NCBI RefSeq assembly: GCF_034676705.1
Contig: NZ_JAUCBS010000013.1
Coordinates: forward strand, 3,266,501-3,330,500
Length of the DNA stretch: 64,000 nucleotides
Source: Gemmobacter sp.
GTDB taxonomy: Bacteria; Pseudomonadota; Alphaproteobacteria; Rhodobacterales; Rhodobacteraceae
Direction: 5' to 3'
In this document: piece after piece, positions 9,377-18,958 of the stretch
Position numbering within the stretch: the first letter of the stretch is position 1
Layout of the letters: every line of letters begins with the position of its first letter
Position numbers and translations under genes: made by a program
Notes under the pieces: model-generated
What the model was told of the DNA's origin: nothing
Database searches by the model: none
The model's input: only the letters and a program-made list of their open reading frames with translations

Positions 9377-10750
9377 GATAGTGCCCCACGGCGTGGTGTA
9401 GGAGGCCGCAGGCGACGCTGATGGCGACGCTGGCGGTCACCGTCGATCTTCGGAAAGGTTTGGGTTGCGACACCTGAAACCTGAGACGGAGATGACGATG
9501 ACCGACGACAGAATGGCGCTGATCGAGCTGGTTGAGAAGCAGGCCGATGGCGACCTCGTGCGCGAGATGCTGGCCTTTGCGGCCGAGCGGATCATGGAAG
9601 CAGAGATCGAGGCGCGGACGGGCGCGGCCAAAGGTGCGCGCTCGCCGATGCGGGAAGCCCAGCGAAACGGATACCGCGACCGGGACTGGGACACGCGCGC
9701 TGGCCGCATCTCGCTGGAGATCCCGAAGCTGCGGAAGGGAAGCTACTTCCCCAGCTTCCTCGAGCCACGCCGCACGGCGGAGAAAGCCTTGGTTGCTGTG
9801 ATCCAGGAAGCCTACGTCCACGGCATCTCGACGCGGTCCGTCGATGATCTGGTCAAAGCCATGGGCGCTGGTGGCATGTCGAAGAGCCAGGTCAGCCGGC
9901 TGTGCATGGAGATCGATGAGCGGGTGGACGCCTTCCTGGCCCGCCCCCTGGAAGGTGCGTGGCCCTATCTCTGGCTCGACGCCACCTACCTCAAGGTCAG
10001 GGAGGGCGGGCGCATCATCAGCAAGGCGGTGATACTCGCCGTGGCCGTGAACGAGGACGGCAAGCGCGAGGTGCTGGGCGTCGCCACCGGTCCGTCCGAG
10101 GCGGAGACCTTCTGGACCGACTTCCTGCGCAGTCTTGCGGACCGGGGCCTGCGCGGCGTGAAGCTGGTGATCGCAGACGACCACAAGGGCCTGCGGGCCG
10201 CGGCGCGCCGGGTCTTCAACGCCACCCACCAGAGATGCCGCATTCACTGGATGCGCAACGTCCTGGCTTACGCTCCGGCAAAGCAGCGCACCGCGGTGGC
10301 GGCGATGCTGAAGACGATCTTTGCCCAGGAGAGCAAGGCCGACGCCGAGGCACAGTGGAATGTCGTGGCCGACGCCCTGCGGGAAAAGCAGCCCAAACTC
10401 GGTGCCCTGATGGACGCCTCCTGCGACGATGTCCTCGCTTACATGTCGTTTCCCCGCGAGCACTGGACCCAGATCGCCTCCACCAACCCGCTGGAACGTG
10501 TGAACCGCGAGGTGAAACGGCGAGCCGATGTCATAGGGATCTTCCCGAACGATGCTGCCATCGTCCGCCTCGTCGGCGCGCTGATGCTCGAGACCAACGA
10601 CGAGTGGGCCGTCGCGCGGCGATACATGAGCCTTGAAACGCTCGCCCGCGTCACCGACAATCCCAACGTCAGGCTGCCTGCCGTGGCTACCTGACAGACC
10701 AGGACCTCTCAGAAGGTCGGCGCTCCTACACCACGCCGTGGGGCACTATC
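9377..10750 (+). mobile_element. Complete IS256-family element
   Basis: A 1,374-bp element with 28-bp inverted repeats at 9377-9404 and 10723-10750 (starting GATAGTGCCCCACGG). It is flanked by an 8-bp target duplication CAGCAGCC at 9369-9376 and 10751-10758, as expected for IS256. It is inserted in gene B. Because the duplication matches on both sides, this was a simple insertion. Confidence 0.96.
9498..10694 (+). CDS. IS256-family (mutator-type) transposase
   Basis: About 398 residues. DDE residues are visible as LDATYLKV (first Asp), IADDHKGL (second Asp) and NPLERVNREVKRR (Glu). The N-terminal region contains the typical RNGYRDRDW motif. I prefer ATG at 9498 because GGAG at 9488-9491 is then well spaced; the ATG at 9492 is too close. 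It appears intact. Confidence 0.93.
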   Translation: MTDDRMALIELVEKQADGDLVREMLAFAAERIMEAEIEARTGAAKGARSPMREAQRNGYRDRDWDTRAGRISLEIPKLRKGSYFPSFLEPRRTAEKALVAVIQEAYVHGISTRSVDDLVKAMGAGGMSKSQVSRLCMEIDERVDAFLARPLEGAWPYLWLDATYLKVREGGRIISKAVILAVAVNEDGKREVLGVATGPSEAETFWTDFLRSLADRGLRGVKLVIADDHKGLRAAARRVFNATHQRCRIHWMRNVLAYAPAKQRTAVAAMLKTIFAQESKADAEAQWNVVADALREKQPKLGALMDASCDDVLAYMSFPREHWTQIASTNPLERVNREVKRRADVIGIFPNDAAIVRLVGALMLETNDEWAVARRYMSLETLARVTDNPNVRLPAVAT

Positions 10751-11017
10751 CAGCAGCCAACCGATCGGAACAGTGATAATCGCTGCAACCACAACCAACA
10801 CGGTCCAACCTTCACCGTTTTCGAACCTTCGACGGACTGCCCGATTTATCCCTTCGGCCAGTCCTCCTGGAACACTCATTGCGATCTCTACCCCAAGCTC
10901 TGCAAATGCCGCCACGGCATAACTGGTCAGTTGGCCTGATGCGTCGATGAACATCTCCGGATTGAGCAGGAATGCGGTGACAAGTCCGCCTGCCACGACG
11001 CGTTCCCAGTTGGGAAC

Positions 11018-12067
11018 GGCTCTGTTGCACAAATCCTGTGAGGGATTCATCTCGTGAATCCAGCATGGTAGCTGTGAGGCATGAGCAGACCGACACCTCC
11101 GACCTACAAGACCAGGAACTGGCCGGCCTACAATGAAGCGCTGAAGCGCCGCGGCTCGCTGACGATCTGGTTCGATCCCGCCATGACATGGGAAGCCGCA
11201 CCGACCGGCAAGCGCGGGCGGCAGCCCGCCTATGGTGATGCCGCCATCCAAACCTGCCTGACGATGAAGGTTCTGTTCGGCATGGCGCTTCGACAGACAA
11301 CCGGGTTTGTTGAGAGCCTCCTGCGCCTGATCGGCCTGGACTGGGCCGTGCCCGACTTCAGCACGCTCAGCCGCCGCCAGAAGGCGTTGAAGGTGAACAT
11401 TCCCTACCGGGGTTCCAACGGCCCGTTGCACCTGCTGGTGGACAGCACCGGGATCAAGGTCGAGGGCGAAGGGGAATGGAACGCCCGCAAGCATGGAGGC
11501 ACCAAACGCCGGGTTTGGCGCAAGATCCACATCGGGATCGACGAGAAATCCCTAGAAATCCGGGCGGCCGAGTTCACCACCAGCGACGTGGGCGACGCGC
11601 CCATGCTGCCCGAACTGCTGGGCCAGATCCCTCCCGAGCAGGAGATCGCCACTGTCACCGCCGACGGCGCCTTCGACACCCGCAAGTGCCATGACGCCAT
11701 CGCGGCCCGTGGCGCGGCGGCGATCATACCGCCCCGCAAGAACGCCAAGCCCTGGAAGCCAGACACCCCCGGTGCTGTCGCGCGCAACGAAATCCTGCGC
11801 ACATCGAAGCGCGTCGGGCGGACCATCTGGCGACGATGGAGCGGCTATCACCGCCGAAGCCGCGCCGAAACCAAGATGCACTGCGTCAAGCTGCTGGGTC
11901 AGCGCCTGTCCGCCCGAGACTTCGACCGTCAGGTTGCGGAGTTCCAGGTCAGGGTTGCCGTGCTCAATGGCTTCACCGCGCTCGGCATCCCCGTCACAGA
12001 GGTCGCGGGATAAGTCTGCCCAGGGAAAGGGGAAGGACAGTCAGCAGCCGATTTGTGCAACAGAGTC
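11018..12067 (+). mobile_element. IS903-like element, copy 2
   Basis: 1,050 bp, identical in layout to copy 1. It is flanked by a perfect 9-bp duplication GTTGGGAAC at 11009-11017 and 12068-12076, which fits the IS903 group of the IS5 family. It is inserted in gene B, and removing it restores the frame. It is the only one of the three copies that keeps its duplication. Confidence 0.96.
11081..12013 (+). CDS. IS903-like transposase (copy 2)
   Basis: A 310-residue DDE transposase with the same sequence as the one at 2112-3044 and the same position relative to the element ends. Intact. Confidence 0.93.
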   Translation: MSRPTPPTYKTRNWPAYNEALKRRGSLTIWFDPAMTWEAAPTGKRGRQPAYGDAAIQTCLTMKVLFGMALRQTTGFVESLLRLIGLDWAVPDFSTLSRRQKALKVNIPYRGSNGPLHLLVDSTGIKVEGEGEWNARKHGGTKRRVWRKIHIGIDEKSLEIRAAEFTTSDVGDAPMLPELLGQIPPEQEIATVTADGAFDTRKCHDAIAARGAAAIIPPRKNAKPWKPDTPGAVARNEILRTSKRVGRTIWRRWSGYHRRSRAETKMHCVKLLGQRLSARDFDRQVAEFQVRVAVLNGFTALGIPVTEVAG

Positions 12068-12630
12068 GTTGGGAACGATCAGGTCGCGCCAGGCGCGCGC
12101 GAATGCGTCACCACCGGAACTCATGGCACGACCAAACTGTGCCAAGGCATCGTCCTGCAAGCGCCCTGACCGAATGCTGCCATCCAGCAGGATCAGCGCA
12201 GTCCCCAATCCATCCTCGGATCGGGAAGCGGAACGCAACAGATCAACTCCACCGCGTTCGACAATTTCGGCGCGGCGCACCGGGTTCGACGGAAGCGCGC
12301 GCTCGATCGCCTGCGCTCCGGCCAGCGATTCTAGTATCACCCGTCGCAAGGTCGGGTCTGCGGCTTCAACCGCACGCGACAATTCAGGATCGGCGCGCTG
12401 CAGGAACCGAAGCAGTGATGCTTCGTCGATGGCAGGCGGGCGTCTCAGCGCCGAGACTTCCGCCCCGTCAAAACGCTTCAAATCAAGCGGCCTCTGCGCA
12501 CCTAAGCCGATCTCTGCGGTCTTGCGCAGGATGTCAGCACCAGACCGGCTCAGGCTACGCGCATCTGCCATAGCCGCACCAACGGCAAACGTGAGCAGCC
12601 ACACAAGCACCATTGTTCTTGCACGACGTT

Positions 12631-14295
12631 CTAGTTGCATCGCGGGTCCCCCGAACCGGACGAATCCGCACAGCGAAAATGCATGATGACAACCGACGCG
12701 AAGTCGTTGTTCGCAACTCCCTCAATAGCAAGATTCTCGAGTGTCTCACGGGTTATGAACCCACCTTCTCTTCGCAGTGCATCTCTGGGCACAGGTGCAA
12801 GCCAGCCATCCGAAACCAGAACAAAACCTTGCGCCTTGCCAAACAGACGTCTCGGGACGACAGACTGGTTTTTGCCCAAGACAGCCCGTCGGAAGGTTTG
12901 CCGGTAGTCGAGCGACATGCGAGTTGCGATCCGAAGGGCATCATCCCCGAGCAACGTACCTGGTCGGAGCAGCATCAGATAGCGGGAGGGCACATAAAGA
13001 TCAGAAGCACTGGATACTACATCCACGAAGTCAATCGGAACGCCAGCGAAAAGATCCCTAAGCAACTTGACTGTAGGATAACCCGGCAGTGCCCGGACAA
13101 GGATTGACGGCTGAGGACTGCACAATCGCTTCAAGGCAGCGACGGGGAGTGAAGCACGTTTCCGGAACGCTTCAATGAAGCCCTTGGGTTTCTCTAACGA
13201 ACTGTTCCAGCCCGAGTCTTCCTGGGCAAGTTTCAATACGCACTGCAGATAATCGGAACGCTCGGGATCGAGGGCAACATCCCAAAATGCCTCTGTGTCG
13301 TGAAGCATCACGCCGAACTCGGCCAAGGACTGCTCGCTATGATCATCTGAGGCGAGTCCACGGATCAGCCAGGAACGGCGCTCCGGAGAAATTGGCCCTT
13401 TGCGCTCAAGCAAGGGGCCCGCCGCCTCCAATGGTTGAACCCAACCCTCTGTCCCCCAAAGAGTTAGCAGAAGGTTTGGCGCCCAGTCTTTTGCGCGAAG
13501 GAGCACCTTGTTGCCGTAAGGGTGGGCAAGCGTAAGCCACATGTGCTGGTGCGACAAAAGCCCCCCCAGCATCCGGCCGCGGGCCTCGTCATTCCTCTGG
13601 GTAGCGAGAAGGTCACGAAACAGGCCCCATAGGCGTGGAAAATCATCCTCGAAACCCGGCTGCCTCTCCATAAAGCGAGCGATAGCACCGCCATGCAGTT
13701 CGACTATGGTGAGGAATTCATCGAGGCGCGAAGAGCTGTCCTGCGACGGGAGTTCCGAGGCAACCCAGTCCTGCCAGGCACGGGGTGCCCCGGACGCCTG
13801 CGAAAGGACAAGCGCTTGTGCCACGTCATGAAGTTCAGGCGCGCCCACAAACCGCGATATGGTTCCACCATATCGCTCCAGGACTTTCTGCAGGTGTCCG
13901 ATCTCCGATCGCGTTGACCAACCTATGAACAGGTTCAGAAGGCGGGCAACGTCCTCGCGGTCAAGGGCAATCTCGCGAATTGCGCGCGCAAGGGCATCCG
14001 GTTCGGGCGCATTGACGAACAAGTCTGCGTATTCGGGATGCTGTTCAACCATCCGCAGGGCATCAGGATAGCGCGCAAGACGCGCAAGACGCTCAAGACG
14101 CCGCTCAAGCCAACCCGCTTGCGCATCGAGATCAAACTCGACGGAATGGACCGCAACCACCGCAGCCACGGATTTCCGATCCCAACCAGCCTTGATGAGT
14201 TGGTCCATGACCACGTCTGGAGTTGCTGCGGGAACCGTCGCAGCCGAAAAGGCGGTCGCTGCGAACCCTGCAGCGATCCAACGGAAAAGCAACAT
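12631..14295 (-). CDS. Gene A: exported protein of unknown function, first gene of GTPase operon
   Basis: A 554-residue protein. I chose ATG at 14295 because GGGAGGGG lies just upstream and the N-terminus then is a good signal peptide (LLFRWIAAGFAATAFSAA, cleavage likely after VPAA). The frame remains open further upstream but without signs of coding. The mature protein is all-helical in appearance, with loosely repeated units around GGxIxRFxxxP (for example near residues 145 and 205), suggesting an alpha-solenoid. No enzyme motif is recognised. It is predicted to be periplasmic. The stop codon overlaps the start of gene B, coupling the two. With B, C and D it forms an operon joining a periplasmic protein, two membrane proteins and a cytoplasmic GTPase. 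Confidence 0.75.
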   Translation of the reverse strand: MLLFRWIAAGFAATAFSAATVPAATPDVVMDQLIKAGWDRKSVAAVVAVHSVEFDLDAQAGWLERRLERLARLARYPDALRMVEQHPEYADLFVNAPEPDALARAIREIALDREDVARLLNLFIGWSTRSEIGHLQKVLERYGGTISRFVGAPELHDVAQALVLSQASGAPRAWQDWVASELPSQDSSSRLDEFLTIVELHGGAIARFMERQPGFEDDFPRLWGLFRDLLATQRNDEARGRMLGGLLSHQHMWLTLAHPYGNKVLLRAKDWAPNLLLTLWGTEGWVQPLEAAGPLLERKGPISPERRSWLIRGLASDDHSEQSLAEFGVMLHDTEAFWDVALDPERSDYLQCVLKLAQEDSGWNSSLEKPKGFIEAFRKRASLPVAALKRLCSPQPSILVRALPGYPTVKLLRDLFAGVPIDFVDVVSSASDLYVPSRYLMLLRPGTLLGDDALRIATRMSLDYRQTFRRAVLGKNQSVVPRRLFGKAQGFVLVSDGWLAPVPRDALRREGGFITRETLENLAIEGVANNDFASVVIMHFRCADSSGSGDPRCN

Positions 14296-14456
14296 TACGC
14301 CCCTCCCGGCATGTTCGTTTGCCTCAAAAACGGCTGACCGCTTACACAAGATCACGGAAGTTACAGCTTGATAAAAATAACTCCTTCGGATGATGGTCAG
14401 AACCAGCATCGAGCGCAACTGAGAGTTTCGAGTACCGGCGGCGGTTATGTATCAAT
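14296..14456 (-). promoter_or_regulatory. Presumed promoter region of the A-D operon
   Basis: 161 bases between the stop of the DUF499 gene and gene A, AT-richer than its surroundings. I can see no clear -35/-10 pair or operator. It is listed because it is the only untranslated space upstream of the four-gene operon. Confidence 0.35.
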
Positions 14457-14717
14457 TCACTTGATCACCTTATCGATGAATCCGAGCGTGTTCGCGTTCT
14501 CGAGCAGCGTGCGCACCTTGCTTCGGTCGAGGCCATGCGGGACTTCAGCATCGATCTCGAGCTTCAGTGTCACCTCGCTGCCGGGCAACACAGTAAGCTG
14601 CTCGATAATCGCCTCCACGATCTGACGCATTTAGAGCTGGCTGCGGAAATCTGAACAGCCGGGATAAGTGGATTTTCTGCGCAACAGCGGCATGATGCTG
14701 CGAGCGAGGAGAAGACC

Positions 14718-15029
14718 ATGGCAAGACGACCGCGCCGGAACCACAGCCCGGCATTCAAGGCGAAAGTTGCGGTGGCCGCGATCAAGGGCGAGAAGACGCT
14801 GATCGAGCTGGCGCAGGATTTCGACGTTCATCCGAACCAGATCAAGCAGTGGCGCGATCAGCTCCTTGAGGGCGCGACAGGGGTGTTCGGGGAAGCCCCG
14901 AAGGCTGAGCCTGAGCCGACCATCGATGTGAAGACCCTGCATGCGAAGATCGGAGAGCTGACGCTGGAGAACGATTTTTTGTCCGGCGCGCTCGGGAAGG
15001 CGGGTCTGTTGCCGAGCGCAAGAAGATGA
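14718..15029 (+). CDS. IS3-family OrfA
   Basis: A 103-residue HTH protein (PAFKAKVAVAAIKGEKTLIEL, then VHPNQIKQWRDQLLEGA). It is a standard IS3 OrfA with a leucine-zipper-like end. Its stop overlaps the OrfB start by four bases, consistent with frameshifting to a fused transposase. Confidence 0.9.
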   Translation: MARRPRRNHSPAFKAKVAVAAIKGEKTLIELAQDFDVHPNQIKQWRDQLLEGATGVFGEAPKAEPEPTIDVKTLHAKIGELTLENDFLSGALGKAGLLPSARR

Positions 15030-15856
15030 TCGATCCCACCGCGAAGCTGAGCGTCAGCCGCCAGGCCATCGTGCTGGGGATCAGCCGGGGCAGCGTCTAT
15101 TACAAGCCGCGCCCAGTGTCGGACGCCGATCTGAAGCTGATGCACCGGATCGACAAGCTGCACATGGAGTTCCCGTTCGCGGGCAGCCGGATGCTGCGGG
15201 GGCTGCTGGTCCAGGAAGGCGTCAAGGTCGGGCGGTTGCACGTTGCCACACTGATGAAACGCATGGGCATTGAGGCGCTTTACCGCAAGCCGAACACCTC
15301 GAAACCGGCCCCGGGGCACAAGATCTACCCCTATATGCTGCGCAAGCTGCCGATCACCCGGCCCAATCAGGTCTGGGCGATGGACATCACCTACATCCCC
15401 ATGGCGCGCGGGTTTATCTACCTCGCTGCCGTGCTGGACTGGTTCACCCGGCGCGTCCTGGCCTGGCGGGTATCGATCACGCTGGAGGCTGACTTCTGCG
15501 TGGAAGCCGTCGAAGAGGCGCTGGCGCGACACGGCACGCCCGAGATATTCAACACGGATCAAGGCAGTCAGTTCACATCGGCCGACTTCATCAAGGTGCT
15601 GGCCGCCCGCGAGATCAAGATCAGCATGGATGGCAAGGGCGCCTGGCGCGACAACGTCTTTGTTGAGCGTCTGTGGCGGACCATCAAATACGAGGAAGTC
15701 TATCTGCGGGCTTACGACAGTGTGTCCGAGGCCCGCGCCGGGATTGGCCGTTACCTGAGCTTCTACAACAGCCGACGGCCACATTCGGCGCTTGACGGGA
15801 AAACGCCCGATCAGGCCTACTTCAACCAGCCGATGCCCGAAGCAGTAGCGGCATAA
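15026..15856 (+). CDS. IS3-family OrfB (DDE integrase domain)
   Basis: 276 residues. The rve integrase core has catalytic residues visible in WAMDITYIP (Asp), FNTDQGSQFT (Asp) and NVFVERLWRTIKYEE (Glu). An HTH_21-like region precedes it. It appears intact. Confidence 0.92.
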   Translation: MIDPTAKLSVSRQAIVLGISRGSVYYKPRPVSDADLKLMHRIDKLHMEFPFAGSRMLRGLLVQEGVKVGRLHVATLMKRMGIEALYRKPNTSKPAPGHKIYPYMLRKLPITRPNQVWAMDITYIPMARGFIYLAAVLDWFTRRVLAWRVSITLEADFCVEAVEEALARHGTPEIFNTDQGSQFTSADFIKVLAAREIKISMDGKGAWRDNVFVERLWRTIKYEEVYLRAYDSVSEARAGIGRYLSFYNSRRPHSALDGKTPDQAYFNQPMPEAVAA

Positions 15857-17908
15857 CCGAGGCGAAAAACCACTTACAAAACGCCCGGAACCTGTTCAGA
15901 TCAACCGAACCGCCTCTTTTCGTGTGCTGGGCGATCTGCCGAGATCATGACTGTCCCGATGAACCGGGTCGGATAACGTTCGGACTGCACCACAGCCGCC
16001 GTTGGCTTCAAGCCGGTCTGCTCTGCCGCAGCCTTCACTGGCACCTGCACCGGATCTGAAGGCGCAGCAGTGGTCGCTGCCGTCTCGAGGGCCTGCTTTT
16101 CCGCCACCTCTGGCTTCACGATCACGCTGTCAGAGTCGATAACCACCGGCGCATTCGCGGCATTTTGCAGGACCAGGCCAAAGTAGCGGCCGCTCTTCTC
16201 GTCCCATCGTTCGGCATAGGCGAATGGGCCAGGCACCATCGCGCCGACGGCCGCGCGCACGGCCTTGATCAGGACGTTCCGGTCCTTGACCCGTGGCAGG
16301 TAGATGTAGCGGTTCAGGTATTCCCAGAGATCCCTGAGCGACAGGTGGCCCTTTCCATTCCAGATGTACTTTTGCAGTTCGCGGTCGAGGCGGGCCGGAC
16401 CAAGCTCTGGCAGCAAGCCTTCGTCGCTGGCCAGTTTCTTGCTGGCACGGGATAGAAGCCCATCCTGCGCCGAAACCTTCGACGCGATCCACTCGACATC
16501 AGCCTGCGCGCCATCCTGCATTGGATATAGGAGGTAGCACCAGGTCTCCTTGAGCCGCGTCTTCACCGTCTCGGCCGCCTCGGCGACCTTGGCCTTGGCA
16601 AGAGCACTGTCGCGCTGCGTCAGGTTCAGCCGATCCGTGTCCTTCACGATCCCTGCCCAAGCGAGGGACGACCGCATGGCCTCCTTCAGCCCATCGAGCT
16701 GGCGCGACTCCGCCGCAAGGAAGACGAGCATGTTCCGATAGACCCGCGGCGTGGAGCCTCGCTGGAGAAGTATATCCTTGGCCTCGGCCATCGCATCAGA
16801 GTTGTCGCGACCGGTGTGCGGGTGGGCAACGCCAAGCACGACGGCACGAACGCCACCGGGTTCATCGGGGACATCGGCAGAATTGCTGGGCGCCACCTGA
16901 ACGGTGTCGAAATGCCCACGGTCGCCCAAGCCGTTGATGTAGGTCGCCAGCGCCTTGTCGATCTCCAGCAAGACCAGCGGTTCCTCGATCTGCCCGGCCC
17001 GGTCTGCGGCAAGGCGATTGAGGCTGGCCGACATCGAGTACCAGTAGCGTCCCAGGTCGCCATGCATGAACCTGGCATTGTTGGCGAGGCGGCGGAGGGC
17101 ATCGCCAAAGATGGCGGGACGTTCGCCGGGCTGAACGACGCCCAGATTGATCTGGCGATCATCGAGGCCCTTGTTGTCTTGCCCATGGGTCGGCGCGGTT
17201 CCCATGAAGATTGCCCGAGCAACACGGCGGGTAGCAGAGTAGCGGTTGAGGTTCGGGGCAGACTGGTCGATCCGGTAGGGCGTCGAATTCGGCCCATCGA
17301 CATCGCCCGCGATGATCGACTGCCAGGACACGTCGAGGTAATGCAGCAGCTCCGGTTCAACGCGCGCCGAACTGATGGACACGCTGCCCGGCATGATCAT
17401 CACCGAGGGGTCATTGTTCATCCACAGTTCGTGGATCACCTGCGCCATCAGCCTCAGCACACCACGGGTCCGCTGAAATTTCTCGAGCGAGCCCCAGCTG
17501 GTGTAGAGCTGATCGAACAGCTCCGGGTGGATCGGATAAGCCTTCTCCAGCTTGCGGCGATAATCCTCGCCCTCGCAGTTCTGCGGGAATTCGTTCGGGC
17601 TGTCGCGATACATCTTCGCGAATTGCTTAAGCGTGTTGTCACGATGGTGGAACCTGTCGCCAGGGATCTCCTTGAACAGTCGCCGACGGACGATCTCGTA
17701 GCTTTCCTCTTGGTCGGCCGGGCGCCAGCCGGTTTCGACCCGACTGAATGTCTGCTTCAGACGCGACAGCGCCTCCTGCCCCCCTTCCCCGCCGACTTCG
17801 ATCTGCGACGCGGGCAGCGATGCGACCAGCAGCGTGCCGGGGCTGGCTTTCACCGCCTCAGTCAGCGACTGTACGAAGGACAGGTTTGAGTCGAAAGACC
17901 CCGACGGC

Positions 17909-18958
17909 GGCTCTGTTGCACAAATCCTGTGAGGGATTCATCTCGTGAATCCAGCATGGTAGCTGTGAGGCATGAGCAGACCGACACCTCCGACCTACAA
18001 GACCAGGAACTGGCCGGCCTACAATGAAGCGCTGAAGCGCCGCGGCTCGCTGACGATCTGGTTCGATCCCGCCATGACATGGGAAGCCGCACCGACCGGC
18101 AAGCGCGGGCGGCAGCCCGCCTATGGTGATGCCGCCATCCAAACCTGCCTGACGATGAAGGTTCTGTTCGGCATGGCGCTTCGACAGACAACCGGGTTTG
18201 TTGAGAGCCTCCTGCGCCTGATCGGCCTGGACTGGGCCGTGCCCGACTTCAGCACGCTCAGCCGCCGCCAGAAGGCGTTGAAGGTGAACATTCCCTACCG
18301 GGGTTCCAACGGCCCGTTGCACCTGCTGGTGGACAGCACCGGGATCAAGGTCGAGGGCGAAGGGGAATGGAACGCCCGCAAGCATGGAGGCACCAAACGC
18401 CGGGTTTGGCGCAAGATCCACATCGGGATCGACGAGAAATCCCTAGAAATCCGGGCGGCCGAGTTCACCACCAGCGACGTGGGCGACGCGCCCATGCTGC
18501 CCGAACTGCTGGGCCAGATCCCTCCCGAGCAGGAGATCGCCACTGTCACCGCCGACGGCGCCTTCGACACCCGCAAGTGCCATGACGCCATCGCGGCCCG
18601 TGGCGCGGCGGCGATCATACCGCCCCGCAAGAACGCCAAGCCCTGGAAGCCAGACACCCCCGGTGCTGTCGCGCGCAACGAAATCCTGCGCACATCGAAG
18701 CGCGTCGGGCGGACCATCTGGCGACGATGGAGCGGCTATCACCGCCGAAGCCGCGCCGAAACCAAGATGCACTGCGTCAAGCTGCTGGGTCAGCGCCTGT
18801 CCGCCCGAGACTTCGACCGTCAGGTTGCGGAGTTCCAGGTCAGGGTTGCCGTGCTCAATGGCTTCACCGCGCTCGGCATCCCCGTCACAGAGGTCGCGGG
18901 ATAAGTCTGCCCAGGGAAAGGGGAAGGACAGTCAGCAGCCGATTTGTGCAACAGAGTC
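17909..18958 (+). mobile_element. IS903-like element, copy 3
   Basis: 1,050 bp with the same termini as the other copies. The flanking nine bases differ (17900-17908 versus 18959-18967). The left flank is the DUF499 gene and the right flank is the middle of an IS3-type transposase gene. The junction is therefore a rearrangement or adjacent deletion rather than a simple insertion. Confidence 0.92.
17972..18904 (+). CDS. IS903-like transposase (copy 3)
   Basis: A 310-residue DDE transposase, same sequence as copies 1 and 2. Intact. Confidence 0.93.
   Translation: MSRPTPPTYKTRNWPAYNEALKRRGSLTIWFDPAMTWEAAPTGKRGRQPAYGDAAIQTCLTMKVLFGMALRQTTGFVESLLRLIGLDWAVPDFSTLSRRQKALKVNIPYRGSNGPLHLLVDSTGIKVEGEGEWNARKHGGTKRRVWRKIHIGIDEKSLEIRAAEFTTSDVGDAPMLPELLGQIPPEQEIATVTADGAFDTRKCHDAIAARGAAAIIPPRKNAKPWKPDTPGAVARNEILRTSKRVGRTIWRRWSGYHRRSRAETKMHCVKLLGQRLSARDFDRQVAEFQVRVAVLNGFTALGIPVTEVAG

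Larger units (their letters stand above)
9321..12640 (-). pseudogene. Gene B: membrane protein split by two IS elements
   Basis: The gene lies in three pieces: 12640-12068, 11008-10751 and 9368-9321. Removing the IS903-like copy 2 (9-bp duplication) and the IS256 element (8-bp duplication) restores an open frame of 292 codons, which confirms the reconstruction. The protein has an N-terminal hydrophobic segment (MVLVWLLTFAVGAAMA), a helical domain, a second possible membrane segment (VVAGGLVTAFLL) and a C-terminal membrane segment (LVVVAAIITVPIGWLLFG) with a basic tail. The start ATG at 12640 overlaps the stop of gene A, and the restored stop overlaps gene C. Function unknown. As it stands the gene is inactive. 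Confidence 0.85.
14633..15917 (+). mobile_element. IS3-family element inserted in the DUF499 gene
   Basis: 1,285 bp. Imperfect terminal repeats begin AGAGCTGGCTGCGG on the left and AGAGGCGGTTCGG on the right and share ATCTGAACAG further in. It is flanked by a 3-bp duplication TTT at 14630-14632 and 15918-15920, as usual for IS3. It encodes the two overlapping orfA/orfB frames. Confidence 0.9.
14457..17908 (-). pseudogene. DUF499 ATPase, N-terminus lost and C-terminus split by IS3
   Basis: About 720 residues remain of a protein family usually near 1,000. The larger piece (17908-15918) has SLPASxxEVGGEGG followed by ETGWRPADQEESYEIVRRRLF, typical of DUF499 P-loop ATPases. The Walker A region would be in the lost N-terminus, cut by IS903-like copy 3. 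The IS3 element at 14633-15917 (3-bp duplication TTT) separates the last 58 residues. Removing it joins RPAHE to MRQIVEAIIEQL, and the end VTLKLEIDAEVPHG...VRTLLENANTL fits the family's C-terminus. DUF499 proteins occur in anti-phage gene clusters with methyltransferases and helicases, including BREX relatives. The usual partners are absent here. Non-functional. Confidence 0.8.

Noticed and set aside
1..10750. Composite transposon bounded by the two IS256 ends
   Set aside because: The complete copy has its own matching 8-bp duplication on both sides, so it inserted alone.
2049..18958. Composite transposon formed by the IS903-like copies
   Set aside because: Outer flanks of copies 1 and 3 do not share a 9-bp duplication, and copy 2 has its own.
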